A stretch of 64,000 nt of DNA from Nostoc sp. UCD121 (GTDB taxonomy: Bacteria; Cyanobacteriota; Cyanobacteriia; Cyanobacteriales; Nostocaceae), in contig NZ_JACKZS010000010.1 in NCBI RefSeq assembly GCF_014222285.1, positions 16,211 through 80,210 of the forward strand, written 5' to 3'. The translations under genes and the position numbers were made by a program. Position 1 is the stretch's first letter, and each line of letters opens with the position of its first letter. The notes beneath the pieces are model-generated. The model was not told the origin of the DNA. It saw only the letters and a list, made by a program, of their open reading frames with translations, and searched no databases. Positions 9,479 to 17,728 of the stretch are shown here, in pieces.

Positions 9479-9757
9479 TCACGTAGAATCAGTATGAGGA
9501 ATCGCACAATGGGTTGATGCACCCCCAGGTATTCTCAGGTTGGCATAGTCGCCGCTTAATTGAACACGTGAAGGTGGTTGGTGTAGGACTGCACAGCATC
9601 TTTGAACTGCGGCTTGATATTCTCGCCATTGCTTACGAATTGCAGTACTGGCGGCATCGTTACCTAAGTCTGAAAATCTTAGCCCAGCCCGAATTAACCA
9701 AGATTCTACATCAGTTGTTTCACCCAGTATTTCTGGAATGGCATTAATCTTTTCCAT
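9479..9757 (-). CDS. Hypothetical protein, 92 residues
   Basis: ATG 9755-9757 to TGA at 9479. The first 60 residues look like a folded helical domain (ESWLIRAGLRFSDLG, STAIRKQWREYQAAVQRCCAVL); the last 25 are polar and may be disordered. A purine-rich AAAAGATA lies about 8 bases before the start. A competing 77-residue frame on the other strand (9514-9747) lacks such features. No family recognised, and its neighbours say nothing about a role. Confidence 0.45.
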   Translation of the reverse strand: MEKINAIPEILGETTDVESWLIRAGLRFSDLGNDAASTAIRKQWREYQAAVQRCCAVLHQPPSRVQLSGDYANLRIPGGASTHCAIPHTDST

Positions 9758-9870
9758 GAGTAATATCTTTTAGGCATATTTAAAATTGGCCATTTAACTT
9801 TAAGAGAAACTATTGATAATAGCCAATATAATTGGTTATCAAAATCATAAATAAAAATGATTAAAAAATT

Positions 9871-9904
9871 TGTCATATCTGAGCATCCATACTCAGATAT
9901 GACA
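9871..9904 (-). terminator. Terminator of the outer-membrane barrel gene
   Basis: Perfect 13-bp stem TGTCATATCTGAG / CTCAGATATGACA with an 8-base loop. On the minus strand it is followed by AAATTTTTTAAT, the T-rich tail expected of an intrinsic terminator for the gene ending at 9979. Confidence 0.75.
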
Positions 9905-9978
9905 TATCAAATTACTATTACGGCTGGTAAACATCATTCCTTTAGCTTGTGAATAAGCTGTCTCCTAGCTCGTAATAA

Positions 9979-10491
9979 CTAGAAGCGATAGCCTAATCCA
10001 GCTTGGAAGCTGACAGCATCAGCATCACTATTTCTGTAGGCATCAATGCCCCATTTAGTATCGCCATAAGCAATGACATTATTGCTAACTTCTGATTCAA
10101 TACCAAGGGTGACTACAGGTGCATTCTGATTACCCAATGGGGTTTTTTGACCTTCGTCAGTTACAAAAGAATAACCACCACCGAAGTAAACGTTAGTGTT
10201 TCTGGCGATCGGCGCATCATAAGTCACGATGGGCATAATTGCAGCAGCATCACCACCATACAGTACAGAACCCCGCAGTGAAACAGGTGCATTGCGAACG
10301 GCGTAACGTCCTTGAATATTACCGCCAATTTGGGCTTCATCGTTTCCTTGTCCGCCACTGGTTGCGCCAACAGCAATACCAGCACCAATATAATTACCGT
10401 TTGTACCGGCTGTTTGAGCAGAAGCAATTCCCGCCGAGAGGACAATGGAAGCAACAGCAAGGAAAGAGGCAGCTAATTTTGTAAGTTTCAT
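9979..10491 (-). CDS. Small outer-membrane beta-barrel protein
   Basis: 170 residues from ATG 10489-10491 (MKLTKLAASFLAV), with GAGAAG about 7 bases upstream. A signal peptide of about 23 residues ends at ASA before QTAGTNG. The mature part is Gly/Ala-rich with alternating hydrophobic strands (GNYIGAGIAVGATSG, VSLRGSVLYGG, TNVYFGGGYSF). It ends in Gly-Leu-Gly-Tyr-Arg-Phe, the C-terminal aromatic signature read by the BAM machinery. It fits an 8-stranded barrel of the OmpA/OmpW-like size class, in the outer membrane; cargo unknown. A CACCC-ACTT-GGGTG palindrome about 110 bases upstream resembles one upstream of the gene at 3475. Confidence 0.75.
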   Translation of the reverse strand: MKLTKLAASFLAVASIVLSAGIASAQTAGTNGNYIGAGIAVGATSGGQGNDEAQIGGNIQGRYAVRNAPVSLRGSVLYGGDAAAIMPIVTYDAPIARNTNVYFGGGYSFVTDEGQKTPLGNQNAPVVTLGIESEVSNNVIAYGDTKWGIDAYRNSDADAVSFQAGLGYRF

Positions 10492-10819
10492 AGAATTCTT
10501 CTCACTAGAGTTAGTTAAAACCAATGTTCTCTAGTACTAGAATCTCTTTTTTTACAAAATGTAACCTCGCACACCTGGTTCACCCTACTGGCTGAATTAT
10601 TTCTCACCCACTTGGGTGTACTAACTGAAATATTTAATTGAAGAATTCAGAAGTCAGAATTTAGGAGTCAGAACCAGAAAGTGGAAGATTCAGATCCACC
10701 ACCCTCTTGTCTTTACGCTGCGCTATTCGCTTTCTCTGACTCCAAGTTCATGCTGTTAGCGGATAACTAAGGTTTAGCCCATTCTGACTCCTGACTTCTG
10801 AATTCTATTTAAATTAAAG
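10492..10819. repeat. Spacer with inverted dispersed repeats
   Basis: 328 bases between the barrel gene and murJ. GAATTCAGAAGTCAG (10643-10657) pairs perfectly with CTGACTTCTGAATTC (10791-10805). Bases 10755-10794 recur inverted at 61547-61586 with 39 of 40 identical. The palindrome CACCC-ACTT-GGGTG (about 10602-10615) sits near the barrel gene's promoter side. No gene seen. Confidence 0.7.
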
Positions 10820-12424
10820 TTATTTCTTCAAAAAGCGTTGACGTAGGCGAGATATAAAAATACTCACCTCTGGTATTCTCATCCAAGAAGCGATCGCAGC
10901 AAACACCGCAATCCCTACAAAGCCAGACACACACAATTGCAAAACCAAAATCAGTAAACCCGTTTTACCCAGCAATTGCTGAGAACCAACCAATGTCCCA
11001 TAGCTTGCTACCCCAGCTACCACGCTTCCAGCAGCCAAACCCAAAATCGGCAAACCCCACTCACGCCAAGGTAAACCATTGAGTTTGCGATCGAGCAACC
11101 ACAACAGCATCAGCATTGAGCTACAATTTACACCCACCGTTGCTAACACCAAACCGGGTGCGCCAAAAGGTTTAACGAAAAACCAATCTAATATGATGTT
11201 GAGCAAGATGTTAAAAATACTAATGCGAAAAGGTGTCTGTCCATCGCCTAAAGCGTAGAAAACCCGCACCAAAACATCACGTCCCAAATAGACAAACATC
11301 CCAATTCCGTAAGCTACAAGTAAAGATGAAACTAACTGTGTGGCTTCTGGCTTGAAAGCACCGCGTTCATATATCACCTGCACAATAGGTACAGATAATG
11401 CCACCATCAGCGCCCCTAGCGGTAGCATGGTGAAGGCAGTGAGTAGCAGTCCTTGGCGAATGCGTAATTTTAAATCTGGCCAATTTTCGGGGCCAGCAAG
11501 TTTGGCAAATATCGGTAACAGGGGCAGTAAAATGATATTAGAAATAATCCCTAACGGAGTTTGGACTAATAAATTCGCATAGTTAAATCCTGCCGCCGCA
11601 CCAGGGATAGGACTAGCAAAATAAAGGTCAGTGGCAACATTAATTGGCATCATTCCAGAGGAAATTGTCGCCGGAGTCATGATTTTAATGACTTCTTGAA
11701 CGCCTGGGGATTTAAAATCAAACCGCAGGCGTAATGTGCCGAGTCCTAACCGCCACTGAACAATTAGCTGCACTAACCACTGGAGAATTGCTCCTGCTAA
11801 GGTTCCCCAAGCTAAGACCATTCCACCGATTAAAGCGTACTCCGGCTTAATAATATCCTTGCCCAGTTGCATCGCCAGGATACCAAGACCGGCAACAACG
11901 GTAATGCTGGATAATAAAGGACTAATGGAGAGTAACCAATATTGATTGGCTGCATTTAGAGTACCAAAGCCGATGCCAATTAAACCGGCAAATAAAGCCA
12001 TCGGTGCCATAATGCGGAGTTGTTGAATGGCGATCGCTCTGGTTGTCGCTTCCAAACCATGACCGACTAGATCAACGATCGCATCCGCAAATAAAACTTG
12101 AGCAACTGTCACCAGCAACAGTACTCCAGCCACCAGTGTTGTCACGGTTTCCACTAAAGGAGCCGCTTCTTCTCGCCGTCGCTTGGCTAAAACGCTGACA
12201 ACTGCACTGTGTAATGGCCCATTTACGCCACCAAGTAAGATCAATAGAAAGCCAGGGATAACATAGGCGTAGCTATAGGCGGTAGCAGCAGCACCAACAC
12301 CAAAAGCCGCAGCGATCGCTTGCTGCCGCACTAAACCGAAGACTTTACTAATTAATGTGGCTGCGGCAACAATGCCAGCAATTCCAGCGAAAGAACGAGA
12401 AGGTTTTTGGTCTTGTTGTGTCAC
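10820..12424 (-). CDS. murJ: Lipid II flippase MurJ (MviN family)
   Basis: Flips undecaprenyl-linked peptidoglycan precursor across the plasma membrane. 534 residues, the usual length, with about 14 hydrophobic segments. The family signature lies at the start (FAGIAGIVAAATLISKVFGLVRQQ, followed by a Gly/Ala-rich helix). Later parts such as FDFKSPGVQEVIKIMTPATI and YGIGMFVYLGRDVLVRVFYA are typical. It starts at GTG 12422-12424. It ends close to a repeat-filled spacer and has no operon partner. Essential for cell-wall synthesis in most bacteria. Confidence 0.93.
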   Translation of the reverse strand: MTQQDQKPSRSFAGIAGIVAAATLISKVFGLVRQQAIAAAFGVGAAATAYSYAYVIPGFLLILLGGVNGPLHSAVVSVLAKRRREEAAPLVETVTTLVAGVLLLVTVAQVLFADAIVDLVGHGLEATTRAIAIQQLRIMAPMALFAGLIGIGFGTLNAANQYWLLSISPLLSSITVVAGLGILAMQLGKDIIKPEYALIGGMVLAWGTLAGAILQWLVQLIVQWRLGLGTLRLRFDFKSPGVQEVIKIMTPATISSGMMPINVATDLYFASPIPGAAAGFNYANLLVQTPLGIISNIILLPLLPIFAKLAGPENWPDLKLRIRQGLLLTAFTMLPLGALMVALSVPIVQVIYERGAFKPEATQLVSSLLVAYGIGMFVYLGRDVLVRVFYALGDGQTPFRISIFNILLNIILDWFFVKPFGAPGLVLATVGVNCSSMLMLLWLLDRKLNGLPWREWGLPILGLAAGSVVAGVASYGTLVGSQQLLGKTGLLILVLQLCVSGFVGIAVFAAIASWMRIPEVSIFISRLRQRFLKK

Positions 12425-12537
12425 GAATAATACCCGACAACTCTTGCAGAGTGCATACTTTAAAACATTTAACCTGATATTCCGCAGTCTGTCAGGTAAA
12501 TTTTGGCAAATCAGTCACTAGTTTATAGTCATTTTAA

Positions 12538-12723
12538 GTGCGATGCCTGCGATCGCATATATTTGATCCCTTCTTCACTACTAAAGGGCCGGGTAAAGGT
12601 ACGGGGTTAGGATTGTCTATCAGCCATCAAATAATACTTGAAAAACATCATGGACAAATCGAATGTTCTTCTAAACCAGGAGAAGGAACAGAATTTTTGA
12701 TTGAAATTCCCACTAATAATTAA
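12538..12723 (+). pseudogene. Histidine-kinase ATPase-domain fragment
   Basis: A 61-codon frame whose residues 8-60 match the end of a HATPase_c domain: the F box ([20 protein letters not shown]), the G2 region ISHQII, then [20 protein letters not shown]. There is no start of such a protein upstream: the frame opens at a GTG beside a HIP1-like GCGATCGC, and the rest of the kinase is missing. It is therefore a decayed 3' remnant of a sensor kinase gene, unlikely to have a function. Confidence 0.75.
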
Positions 12724-12821
12724 GGGTGACTAGTTTTTAACAATGGTCAGAAAAAAACTTTAGTCTGTGTTCAGGATAAATGTTTTTTACGCACGTTTAC
12801 ACTGGGCATTTTTTGCTGTTC

Positions 12822-13217
12822 TCATTGAGATTTTTTCCCCTTACTTTTCTGCCAGTCTTCCAACGCACCAATTACAAAGCTAGCTGCGGGATGATTCAGA
12901 AATTGTGCCAAAGCTTCAGTACCACCTGCTTTTAAGGCACTAAATATTCTCTCCAACAGTTTTGGGTCACTTTCAATACGCTTTATAGTTTCAGTCGCTA
13001 CCATCATCTTTCCAGTGGTTGTATCGATAGGATATGACTTTTCTAGTTGTTGTAGAAGTTCTTGAATCTCAGCAGCAGCGTCAGCAAGATTTTGCTTCTG
13101 CTCTTGAGTATATGTATTAAATGAATCTTTAATCTCACTAGAAACATTTCCTTCGACATGACCTGATACTATAGAAGAAGCATAGCTTCTCCCAATTTTT
13201 ATTGATTTGTCTTCCAT
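12822..13217 (-). CDS. Cyanobacterial helical protein with N-terminal SGHV motif
   Basis: 131 residues from ATG 13215-13217. The N-terminus ASSIVSGHVEGNVSS echoes the C-terminus of the next upstream gene. The rest is a helical module (AAAEIQELLQQLEKSYP, TTTGKMMVATETIKRIE, LLERIFSALKAGGTEALAQFLNHPAASFVIGALEDWQ). I recall this module as frequent in cyanobacteria, both alone and at the end of pentapeptide-repeat, TIR and NTPase proteins. It has no signal peptide or membrane span. The 51-base gap to the DUF6232-like gene on the same strand suggests an operon. The link to multi-domain signalling or conflict proteins is from memory; the function is unknown. Confidence 0.7.
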   Translation of the reverse strand: MEDKSIKIGRSYASSIVSGHVEGNVSSEIKDSFNTYTQEQKQNLADAAAEIQELLQQLEKSYPIDTTTGKMMVATETIKRIESDPKLLERIFSALKAGGTEALAQFLNHPAASFVIGALEDWQKSKGKKSQ

Positions 13218-13268
13218 GTTTTACTTCCTAAATTTATTGAGTGAATTGATTATCAAGATAAATAATTT

Positions 13269-13829
13269 TTAAACCTGGCTGACAACATCTCCTCCAACAT
13301 GACCCGATACTACAGAAGAGCCAATAGCTGTTTCAATTCCTATAGAATTATCAACAGACATATCCAAAGTTTCAAAATTAAAATTAATAGCTTTTAAATC
13401 ATCGCTATTCATCACACCATATAAAGTTAAAATAATTCGTTTGATAAAGTCTTCGCTTCTACTTACTAAAATAGCTTTTGTCCCACTATTAGTATAAATA
13501 GTCATGCCATATCTTTCCGTTACCTTGGTTTTATTTTGATTATGCTGATAAATTAACCAAGCTCCAAGAGCTATGAATAAAAATCCTAATATTTTTGCTA
13601 CTTGTGAGGGAATAAATAAAAAGAATATACCAATAATAGGTAAAACTACAAAAAGTTTTGGCATTGGTTTGATAACTGTAGTTGTCAGATCAACTAACCC
13701 GATACTTGCAATGTTATGAATCTGATAAACAACGTTGCCGTATATTAAAGTTTTACCTCTAATTTTTATAATCGATGTTTTTATTTCAGTTGGGCTATTG
13801 TTCTCATCGGGTAGAAACTGACTAAGCAT
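13269..13829 (-). CDS. DUF6232-like membrane protein with C-terminal SGHV motif
   Basis: 186 residues from ATG 13827-13829 (MLSQFLP); a GTG eight codons earlier is possible. Order: a beta-rich start (IKIRGKTLIYGNVVYQIHNIASIGLVDL), two adjacent membrane helices (roughly residues 60-95, FVVLPIIGIFFLFI and ILGFLFIALGAWLIY), a second beta/alpha part (YGMTIYTNSGTKAILVSRSEDFIKRI), and a tail SSVVSGHVGGDVVSQV. The layout fits DUF6232. The tail matches the N-terminus of the following gene, so the two products may share a binding site or assembly signal. Inner or thylakoid membrane; role unknown. Confidence 0.65.
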   Translation of the reverse strand: MLSQFLPDENNSPTEIKTSIIKIRGKTLIYGNVVYQIHNIASIGLVDLTTTVIKPMPKLFVVLPIIGIFFLFIPSQVAKILGFLFIALGAWLIYQHNQNKTKVTERYGMTIYTNSGTKAILVSRSEDFIKRIILTLYGVMNSDDLKAINFNFETLDMSVDNSIGIETAIGSSVVSGHVGGDVVSQV

Positions 13830-14020
13830 ATTAATTTCTGCTACCAAAAACACATGTTTATTAGATAACCACAGTTTTTATCATTTTATTCATGAGGAAC
13901 AAATATTTTAATAATTTCTGCAATAGAATATTTATTTTTAACCGATAGAACTAACTTGTATGCGGATTATACTTGGAGTTTGGATTTTTTTAGACAATTT
14001 GATTGATTCTTGCTTGTTAT

Positions 14021-14527
14021 CTAACGACAACCCAAACTATCTCGCGTTGACACACCCGTAACCGGATTTACCCCATCGGCTCTTTCACACATTAGCGACA
14101 CTTGATAACGGTCAATCAAAGCATCGGTAAAATCAGCGCCTGTAATTTCGGCATCAAAAAAACGGCTGCGGGTCAAAGTTGCTTCAGTAAAAATGGCATT
14201 TTTCAGGTTAGCACCATCCATCGTGACGCGATCGACTAAAGCGCCGCTCAAGTTCGCGTCTTCTAAATTTGCTTTTAACAAAACTCCTTTAGTGAGAATT
14301 GCGTTGGTTAAATTCGCTCCTTGAAAATTCGTTCCCCGCATTTCTGCTGCAACAAAAGTCACACCTGCTAAATCAGCATGAGAAAAATCACGATTTTCTA
14401 AATTTATATTGTTGTAGTTAATTGTGTTTAGTTGAGCAAAAGCCGGTTTTGGATTAAGTATTATCCAGCAAAATGCTAGTATCAAAATTACAATCAAACC
14501 CAAAAATCGCAGTAAAATCTTTTTCAT
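14021..14527 (-). CDS. Exported pentapeptide-repeat protein (thylakoid-lumen type)
   Basis: 168 residues from ATG 14525-14527 ([10 protein letters not shown]). The 13 earlier codons come from an STRR-like repeat and are probably not translated. A strong signal peptide (hydrophobic about 6-22) ends at AFA before QLNTINY. About 20 pentapeptide units follow with A(D/N)LxX spacing ([41 protein letters not shown]), forming a quadrilateral beta-helix. A C-terminal cap carries two Cys ([19 protein letters not shown]) that could form a disulfide. This is the layout of lumenal pentapeptide proteins of cyanobacteria and plastids. Location is lumen or periplasm; role not established. Confidence 0.8.
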   Translation of the reverse strand: MKKILLRFLGLIVILILAFCWIILNPKPAFAQLNTINYNNINLENRDFSHADLAGVTFVAAEMRGTNFQGANLTNAILTKGVLLKANLEDANLSGALVDRVTMDGANLKNAIFTEATLTRSRFFDAEITGADFTDALIDRYQVSLMCERADGVNPVTGVSTRDSLGCR

Positions 14528-14584
14528 AACTTTATTATTTGTCTTTTGTCCTTTGTCCTTTGTCATTAGCCCTTTGTCATTTAA

Positions 14585-14619
14585 CTAATGACTAATGACT
14601 AATGACTAATGACTCTTGA
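14585..14619. repeat. STRR-type 7-bp tandem repeat
   Basis: Four perfect copies of CTAATGA (14585-14612) and one degenerate copy (14613-14619), continuing a run of related TTTGTCCT-like units up to about 14566. Such short tandem repeats are known from heterocystous cyanobacteria. Confidence 0.85.
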
Positions 14620-16152
14620 CTATTTCCAATCTTTACCAATCCGAATTGTAAGGTCAGATTCTAAATCACCAATCGCTGACACCTCGATTTGACCCAAGCC
14701 TAAGACTTTTTGCAAATCAACACCAACTCGCCGATTGCCTTTTTGGACAATAATCTGAGTTTGACGTTGGGTATCTGGCCAATCAGGTACTTTGTAAATA
14801 TTAGTAAAGCCTTTCTGTTTCAGATAAGCAATAACTTTTTCAGTTAGCTGAGGTTGATTGGAGGCATTTTGAATAGCAATTTTGAGGTTAGGAACCTGAC
14901 GCATATCTGGTTTCAGACCAGGTACATTTACCCCAACATAATCATTCAACAGGCTCTGTTGTCCAGTCATATTTAGCCAATAGCTATCAGGGTCTTTGCT
15001 AAAGCGGCTAAAAGTCCCAGGCAACACCGTCATTTGGAAATTATCTCGATCCAGGTTGAGGCCAAAGTTGACCAACGCCATCATTTCTTCCATCTTCAGG
15101 TTGGTATCAAAGTATTTTCGCATTAAGCGAGTTAATTGAGGCAACCGGGGTAAAATGGTAGGACTATTTAAGCGTTGTAGCAATGCTGCTGTTAGTGCTT
15201 GCTGACGCTGAACTCTCGGCAAATCTCCTAAACCTGGTTCGCGGAACCGCACAAACTGTTCTGCTTGTTCGCCGTTAAGAGTTTGCCAGCCACTGACTAA
15301 ATTAATCGACAGCCGACTGCTGGAGTCTTTATATGTCATTGATTGGGGAACAAAGACTTCTACTCCACCTAACTGATCGACTAACTGCCGTAAGCCGCTA
15401 GTAGAAATACGAATGTAGCGATCGATTGGGGCATTATTTAAAGTACGGCTAACTACCCGTGCTGCCAAGACTGGGCCGCCTTTGGCATTGGCATCAGATA
15501 CCTTAGTTAATCCCTTTTCTCCCTTTTCTGGGATGGCAATCATCGTATCTCTGGGAATCGAAAGCACCCGTACAGAGTTGTTGCTAGCATTGTCACTAGG
15601 GTTAAGCCTTACCAGCAGCATGGTGTCGCTTTTACCAGCAAAGCTTTCTGGTGAACCATCAACACTCCCCTTAACTGGTTCAATTCCCATAATTAAGATA
15701 TTCATGGGGCGTGAAAGCTTGTACTGAGAGAGTTTACCCCACAACTCCCCTGGTAGTGGGATTTTTACCTCGTCTTTAGCGTTAGTTCCCAAATCTTCAT
15801 CTGTTCGATCGAGGTTACTCCACAAAGGAGTCCACAGCGCTAAACTTGAGACTAGCAAACCAGATAGGATGATGCCGATGACAATCGTCATAATCCACAA
15901 CAACCAGCGAGGCATGGTTAAGCCCAGTCTCTCGTAAAGCTGATTGGGAATCGCGCCCACTGATTCGACGACGCTACGATTCGGATTGGCTGGCGGGTTT
16001 AGTTCGACATCCTCCTCCTCTGAGTCGGCTACTGGTGCTGACGTTACCTGATTTTCCGTGCGTTGAATTTGCTGCGATCGCACCTCAGTTTCAAATTCTA
16101 CAACTTGCTGAGATGTAACCGGATTTTCCGACCATTCGACTTGTTTTATCAC
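14620..16152 (-). CDS. LytR-CpsA-Psr (LCP) family protein with LytR_C domain
   Basis: LCP enzymes move lipid-linked glycopolymers onto peptidoglycan outside the plasma membrane. 510 residues from GTG 16150-16152, which has a strong GGGGAG six bases upstream; the TTG six codons earlier overlaps that site. Cytosolic tail of about 85 residues, one membrane helix (about 85-108, LWIMTIVIGIILSGLLVSSL), then the LCP domain: NILIMGIEP, SDTMLLVRLNP, VRVLSIPRDTMIAIP, and ERFVRFRE-like QFVRFREPGLGDLPRVQRQQ with the phosphate-binding Arg residues. A C-terminal LytR_C part (LKIAIQNASNQPQL, VGVDLQKVLGLGQIEVS) follows. It is divergent from manC, so the two may share a control region. Role in wall polysaccharide attachment is inferred from family. 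Confidence 0.88.
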   Translation of the reverse strand: MIKQVEWSENPVTSQQVVEFETEVRSQQIQRTENQVTSAPVADSEEEDVELNPPANPNRSVVESVGAIPNQLYERLGLTMPRWLLWIMTIVIGIILSGLLVSSLALWTPLWSNLDRTDEDLGTNAKDEVKIPLPGELWGKLSQYKLSRPMNILIMGIEPVKGSVDGSPESFAGKSDTMLLVRLNPSDNASNNSVRVLSIPRDTMIAIPEKGEKGLTKVSDANAKGGPVLAARVVSRTLNNAPIDRYIRISTSGLRQLVDQLGGVEVFVPQSMTYKDSSSRLSINLVSGWQTLNGEQAEQFVRFREPGLGDLPRVQRQQALTAALLQRLNSPTILPRLPQLTRLMRKYFDTNLKMEEMMALVNFGLNLDRDNFQMTVLPGTFSRFSKDPDSYWLNMTGQQSLLNDYVGVNVPGLKPDMRQVPNLKIAIQNASNQPQLTEKVIAYLKQKGFTNIYKVPDWPDTQRQTQIIVQKGNRRVGVDLQKVLGLGQIEVSAIGDLESDLTIRIGKDWK

Positions 16153-16267
16153 AATTATCTCCCCACTCAACCACTCCCTAAAAGTATGTTAATCCAAGCT
16201 ACAGATATTGCCAGTGGAAAGGCTCACTGTAAACTTATAATGTTCTTCGGTAGGCGTGTATGACAAC

Positions 16268-17332
16268 ATGAATACTTTATTGTTCCCCGTAATCCTGGCT
16301 GGTGGTAAAGGTGAACGTTTTTGGCCCCTGAGCCGCAAAGACCGACCTAAGCAATTTTTAAGTCTTGATGGTAGCTCTAGAAGTTTATTACAAGCAACCG
16401 CCGATCGATTGATAAAACTCGGCGGCGGGTGGGATTCCTTGTGGGTGATCACTTCTAGTCAGATAGCTGAAGGGGTACGACAACAATTACCTGATCTACC
16501 AGTTGAAAACTTACTAATTGAGTCAGAAGGCAGAGACACAGCCGCAGCCGTTGCTTGGACAAGTTTAGAAATCAAACAGCGCTATGGAGAAGACGCTGTG
16601 ATTGGCTTTTTCCCTGCTGACCACTGGATTGCTAACGAAGAAGCGTTTGCCCACACATTAAGTGCGGCTACGCAACTGGCAGCAAGCACAGCAGCGATCG
16701 TTACACTGGGGATCAAGCCTACTTTTCCATCAACCGGTTACGGCTACATCGAACAAGGTGAAAAGATAGGTAGCTTTAATGAGTTGCCAGCTTATCACGT
16801 GAACCGCTTTACTGAAAAGCCCAACCGCGAAACGGCAGAGACTTTTTTATCTACGGGGCGCTTTAGCTGGAATAGTGGAATGTTCGTTTTTCGGGCAGGG
16901 GTTGTTCTCAAGGAACTACATACCCATGCTCCAGAAATTATCGAACCTTTAGAACAACAGGGCCCTGATATCTATCCCCAGTTACCTAAGAAGAGTATAG
17001 ACTATGCCCTAATGGAAAAGACAACTCTAGCATACGTTTTGCCAGTTGATTTTGGTTGGGATGATTTAGGAGATTGGAATGCGATCGAGCGGTTACTCAA
17101 AACAGAAGAGAATCCCAATGTAGAACTCGCTACCCACGTAGGTCTAGATACGCAGGGGGCGATTATTTATGCCTCAAATCCAGAGGATGTAGTTGTTACA
17201 ATTGGTTTAGAGGATGTGGTGATTGTGCGCGATCGCAATGTCACACTCGTTGTTAAAAAAGAACGTACCCAGGAAATTAAGCAGATCCTTAAAATTCTCC
17301 AAAGCGATTCTCGATTTACTGACCTGCTGTAA
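16268..17332 (+). CDS. manC: Mannose-1-phosphate guanylyltransferase
   Basis: Makes GDP-mannose from GTP and mannose-1-phosphate for polysaccharide and glycan synthesis; cytosolic. 354 residues, the single-domain form without the isomerase part. The nucleotide-binding signature is at the start (LFPVILAGGKGERFWPLSR, KDRPKQFL). The family motifs FFPADHWI, GYGYIEQG and FTEKPNRETAETFL follow. ATG 16268 is chosen over GTG 16256. Divergent from the LCP gene, with about 115 bases between the starts; both serve the envelope. Confidence 0.9.
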   Translation: MNTLLFPVILAGGKGERFWPLSRKDRPKQFLSLDGSSRSLLQATADRLIKLGGGWDSLWVITSSQIAEGVRQQLPDLPVENLLIESEGRDTAAAVAWTSLEIKQRYGEDAVIGFFPADHWIANEEAFAHTLSAATQLAASTAAIVTLGIKPTFPSTGYGYIEQGEKIGSFNELPAYHVNRFTEKPNRETAETFLSTGRFSWNSGMFVFRAGVVLKELHTHAPEIIEPLEQQGPDIYPQLPKKSIDYALMEKTTLAYVLPVDFGWDDLGDWNAIERLLKTEENPNVELATHVGLDTQGAIIYASNPEDVVVTIGLEDVVIVRDRNVTLVVKKERTQEIKQILKILQSDSRFTDLL

Positions 17333-17410
17333 AAGTTAGAACCCTTGGCAGAGGCTAAAAAGTCTGTTTTCCTATTATAACTTGACTGTCTGTTATTTTA
17401 TCTGACAGTT

Positions 17411-17698
17411 ATGAACATTATTAGCTTTAAGCCTCTCGCCAAGACAATGGCAATCGAGTCTATTACAGCCTATCAAAAATATATTTCTCCTTCCAAAGGA
17501 TTTAGTTGTTCCCATCGCTTATTACACGGTGGGGATTCCTGCTCTAATTACGTCAAACGAATGCTGAGTGAACAGAAACTCTACGAAGCCGTACAATCAT
17601 CCATAAAAAGATTCCAAGACTGTGGCGCAGCTAGCAAAACTTTAAAAGCTAAAGCCAACTTCCGTTGTATTGTCATCCCCTGTTGTTTACCTCTTTAA
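17411..17698 (+). CDS. yidD: YidD-family membrane protein insertion factor
   Basis: A small, Cys-rich, basic protein that assists YidC in inserting proteins at the inner face of the membrane. 95 residues; the family core begins at Met-13 (AIESITAYQKYISPSKGFSC) and includes HRLLHGGDSCSNYVKRML. The family's amphipathic first helix and Cys-containing CSHRLLHGGDSCS core are both present. It ends shortly before the ABC1 kinase gene. Confidence 0.85.
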   Translation: MNIISFKPLAKTMAIESITAYQKYISPSKGFSCSHRLLHGGDSCSNYVKRMLSEQKLYEAVQSSIKRFQDCGAASKTLKAKANFRCIVIPCCLPL

Positions 17699-17728
17699 CT
17701 CCCTGCGTCTTTGCAGTTATTTACAAAA

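Noticed and set aside
9514..9747. 77-residue frame on the + strand
   Set aside because: It overlaps the more protein-like minus frame at 9479-9757 and has no ribosome site or family pattern.
14528..14566. Start of the pentapeptide protein 13 codons earlier
   Set aside because: The codons are STRR-like repeat and would block the signal peptide; ATG at 14527 is better.
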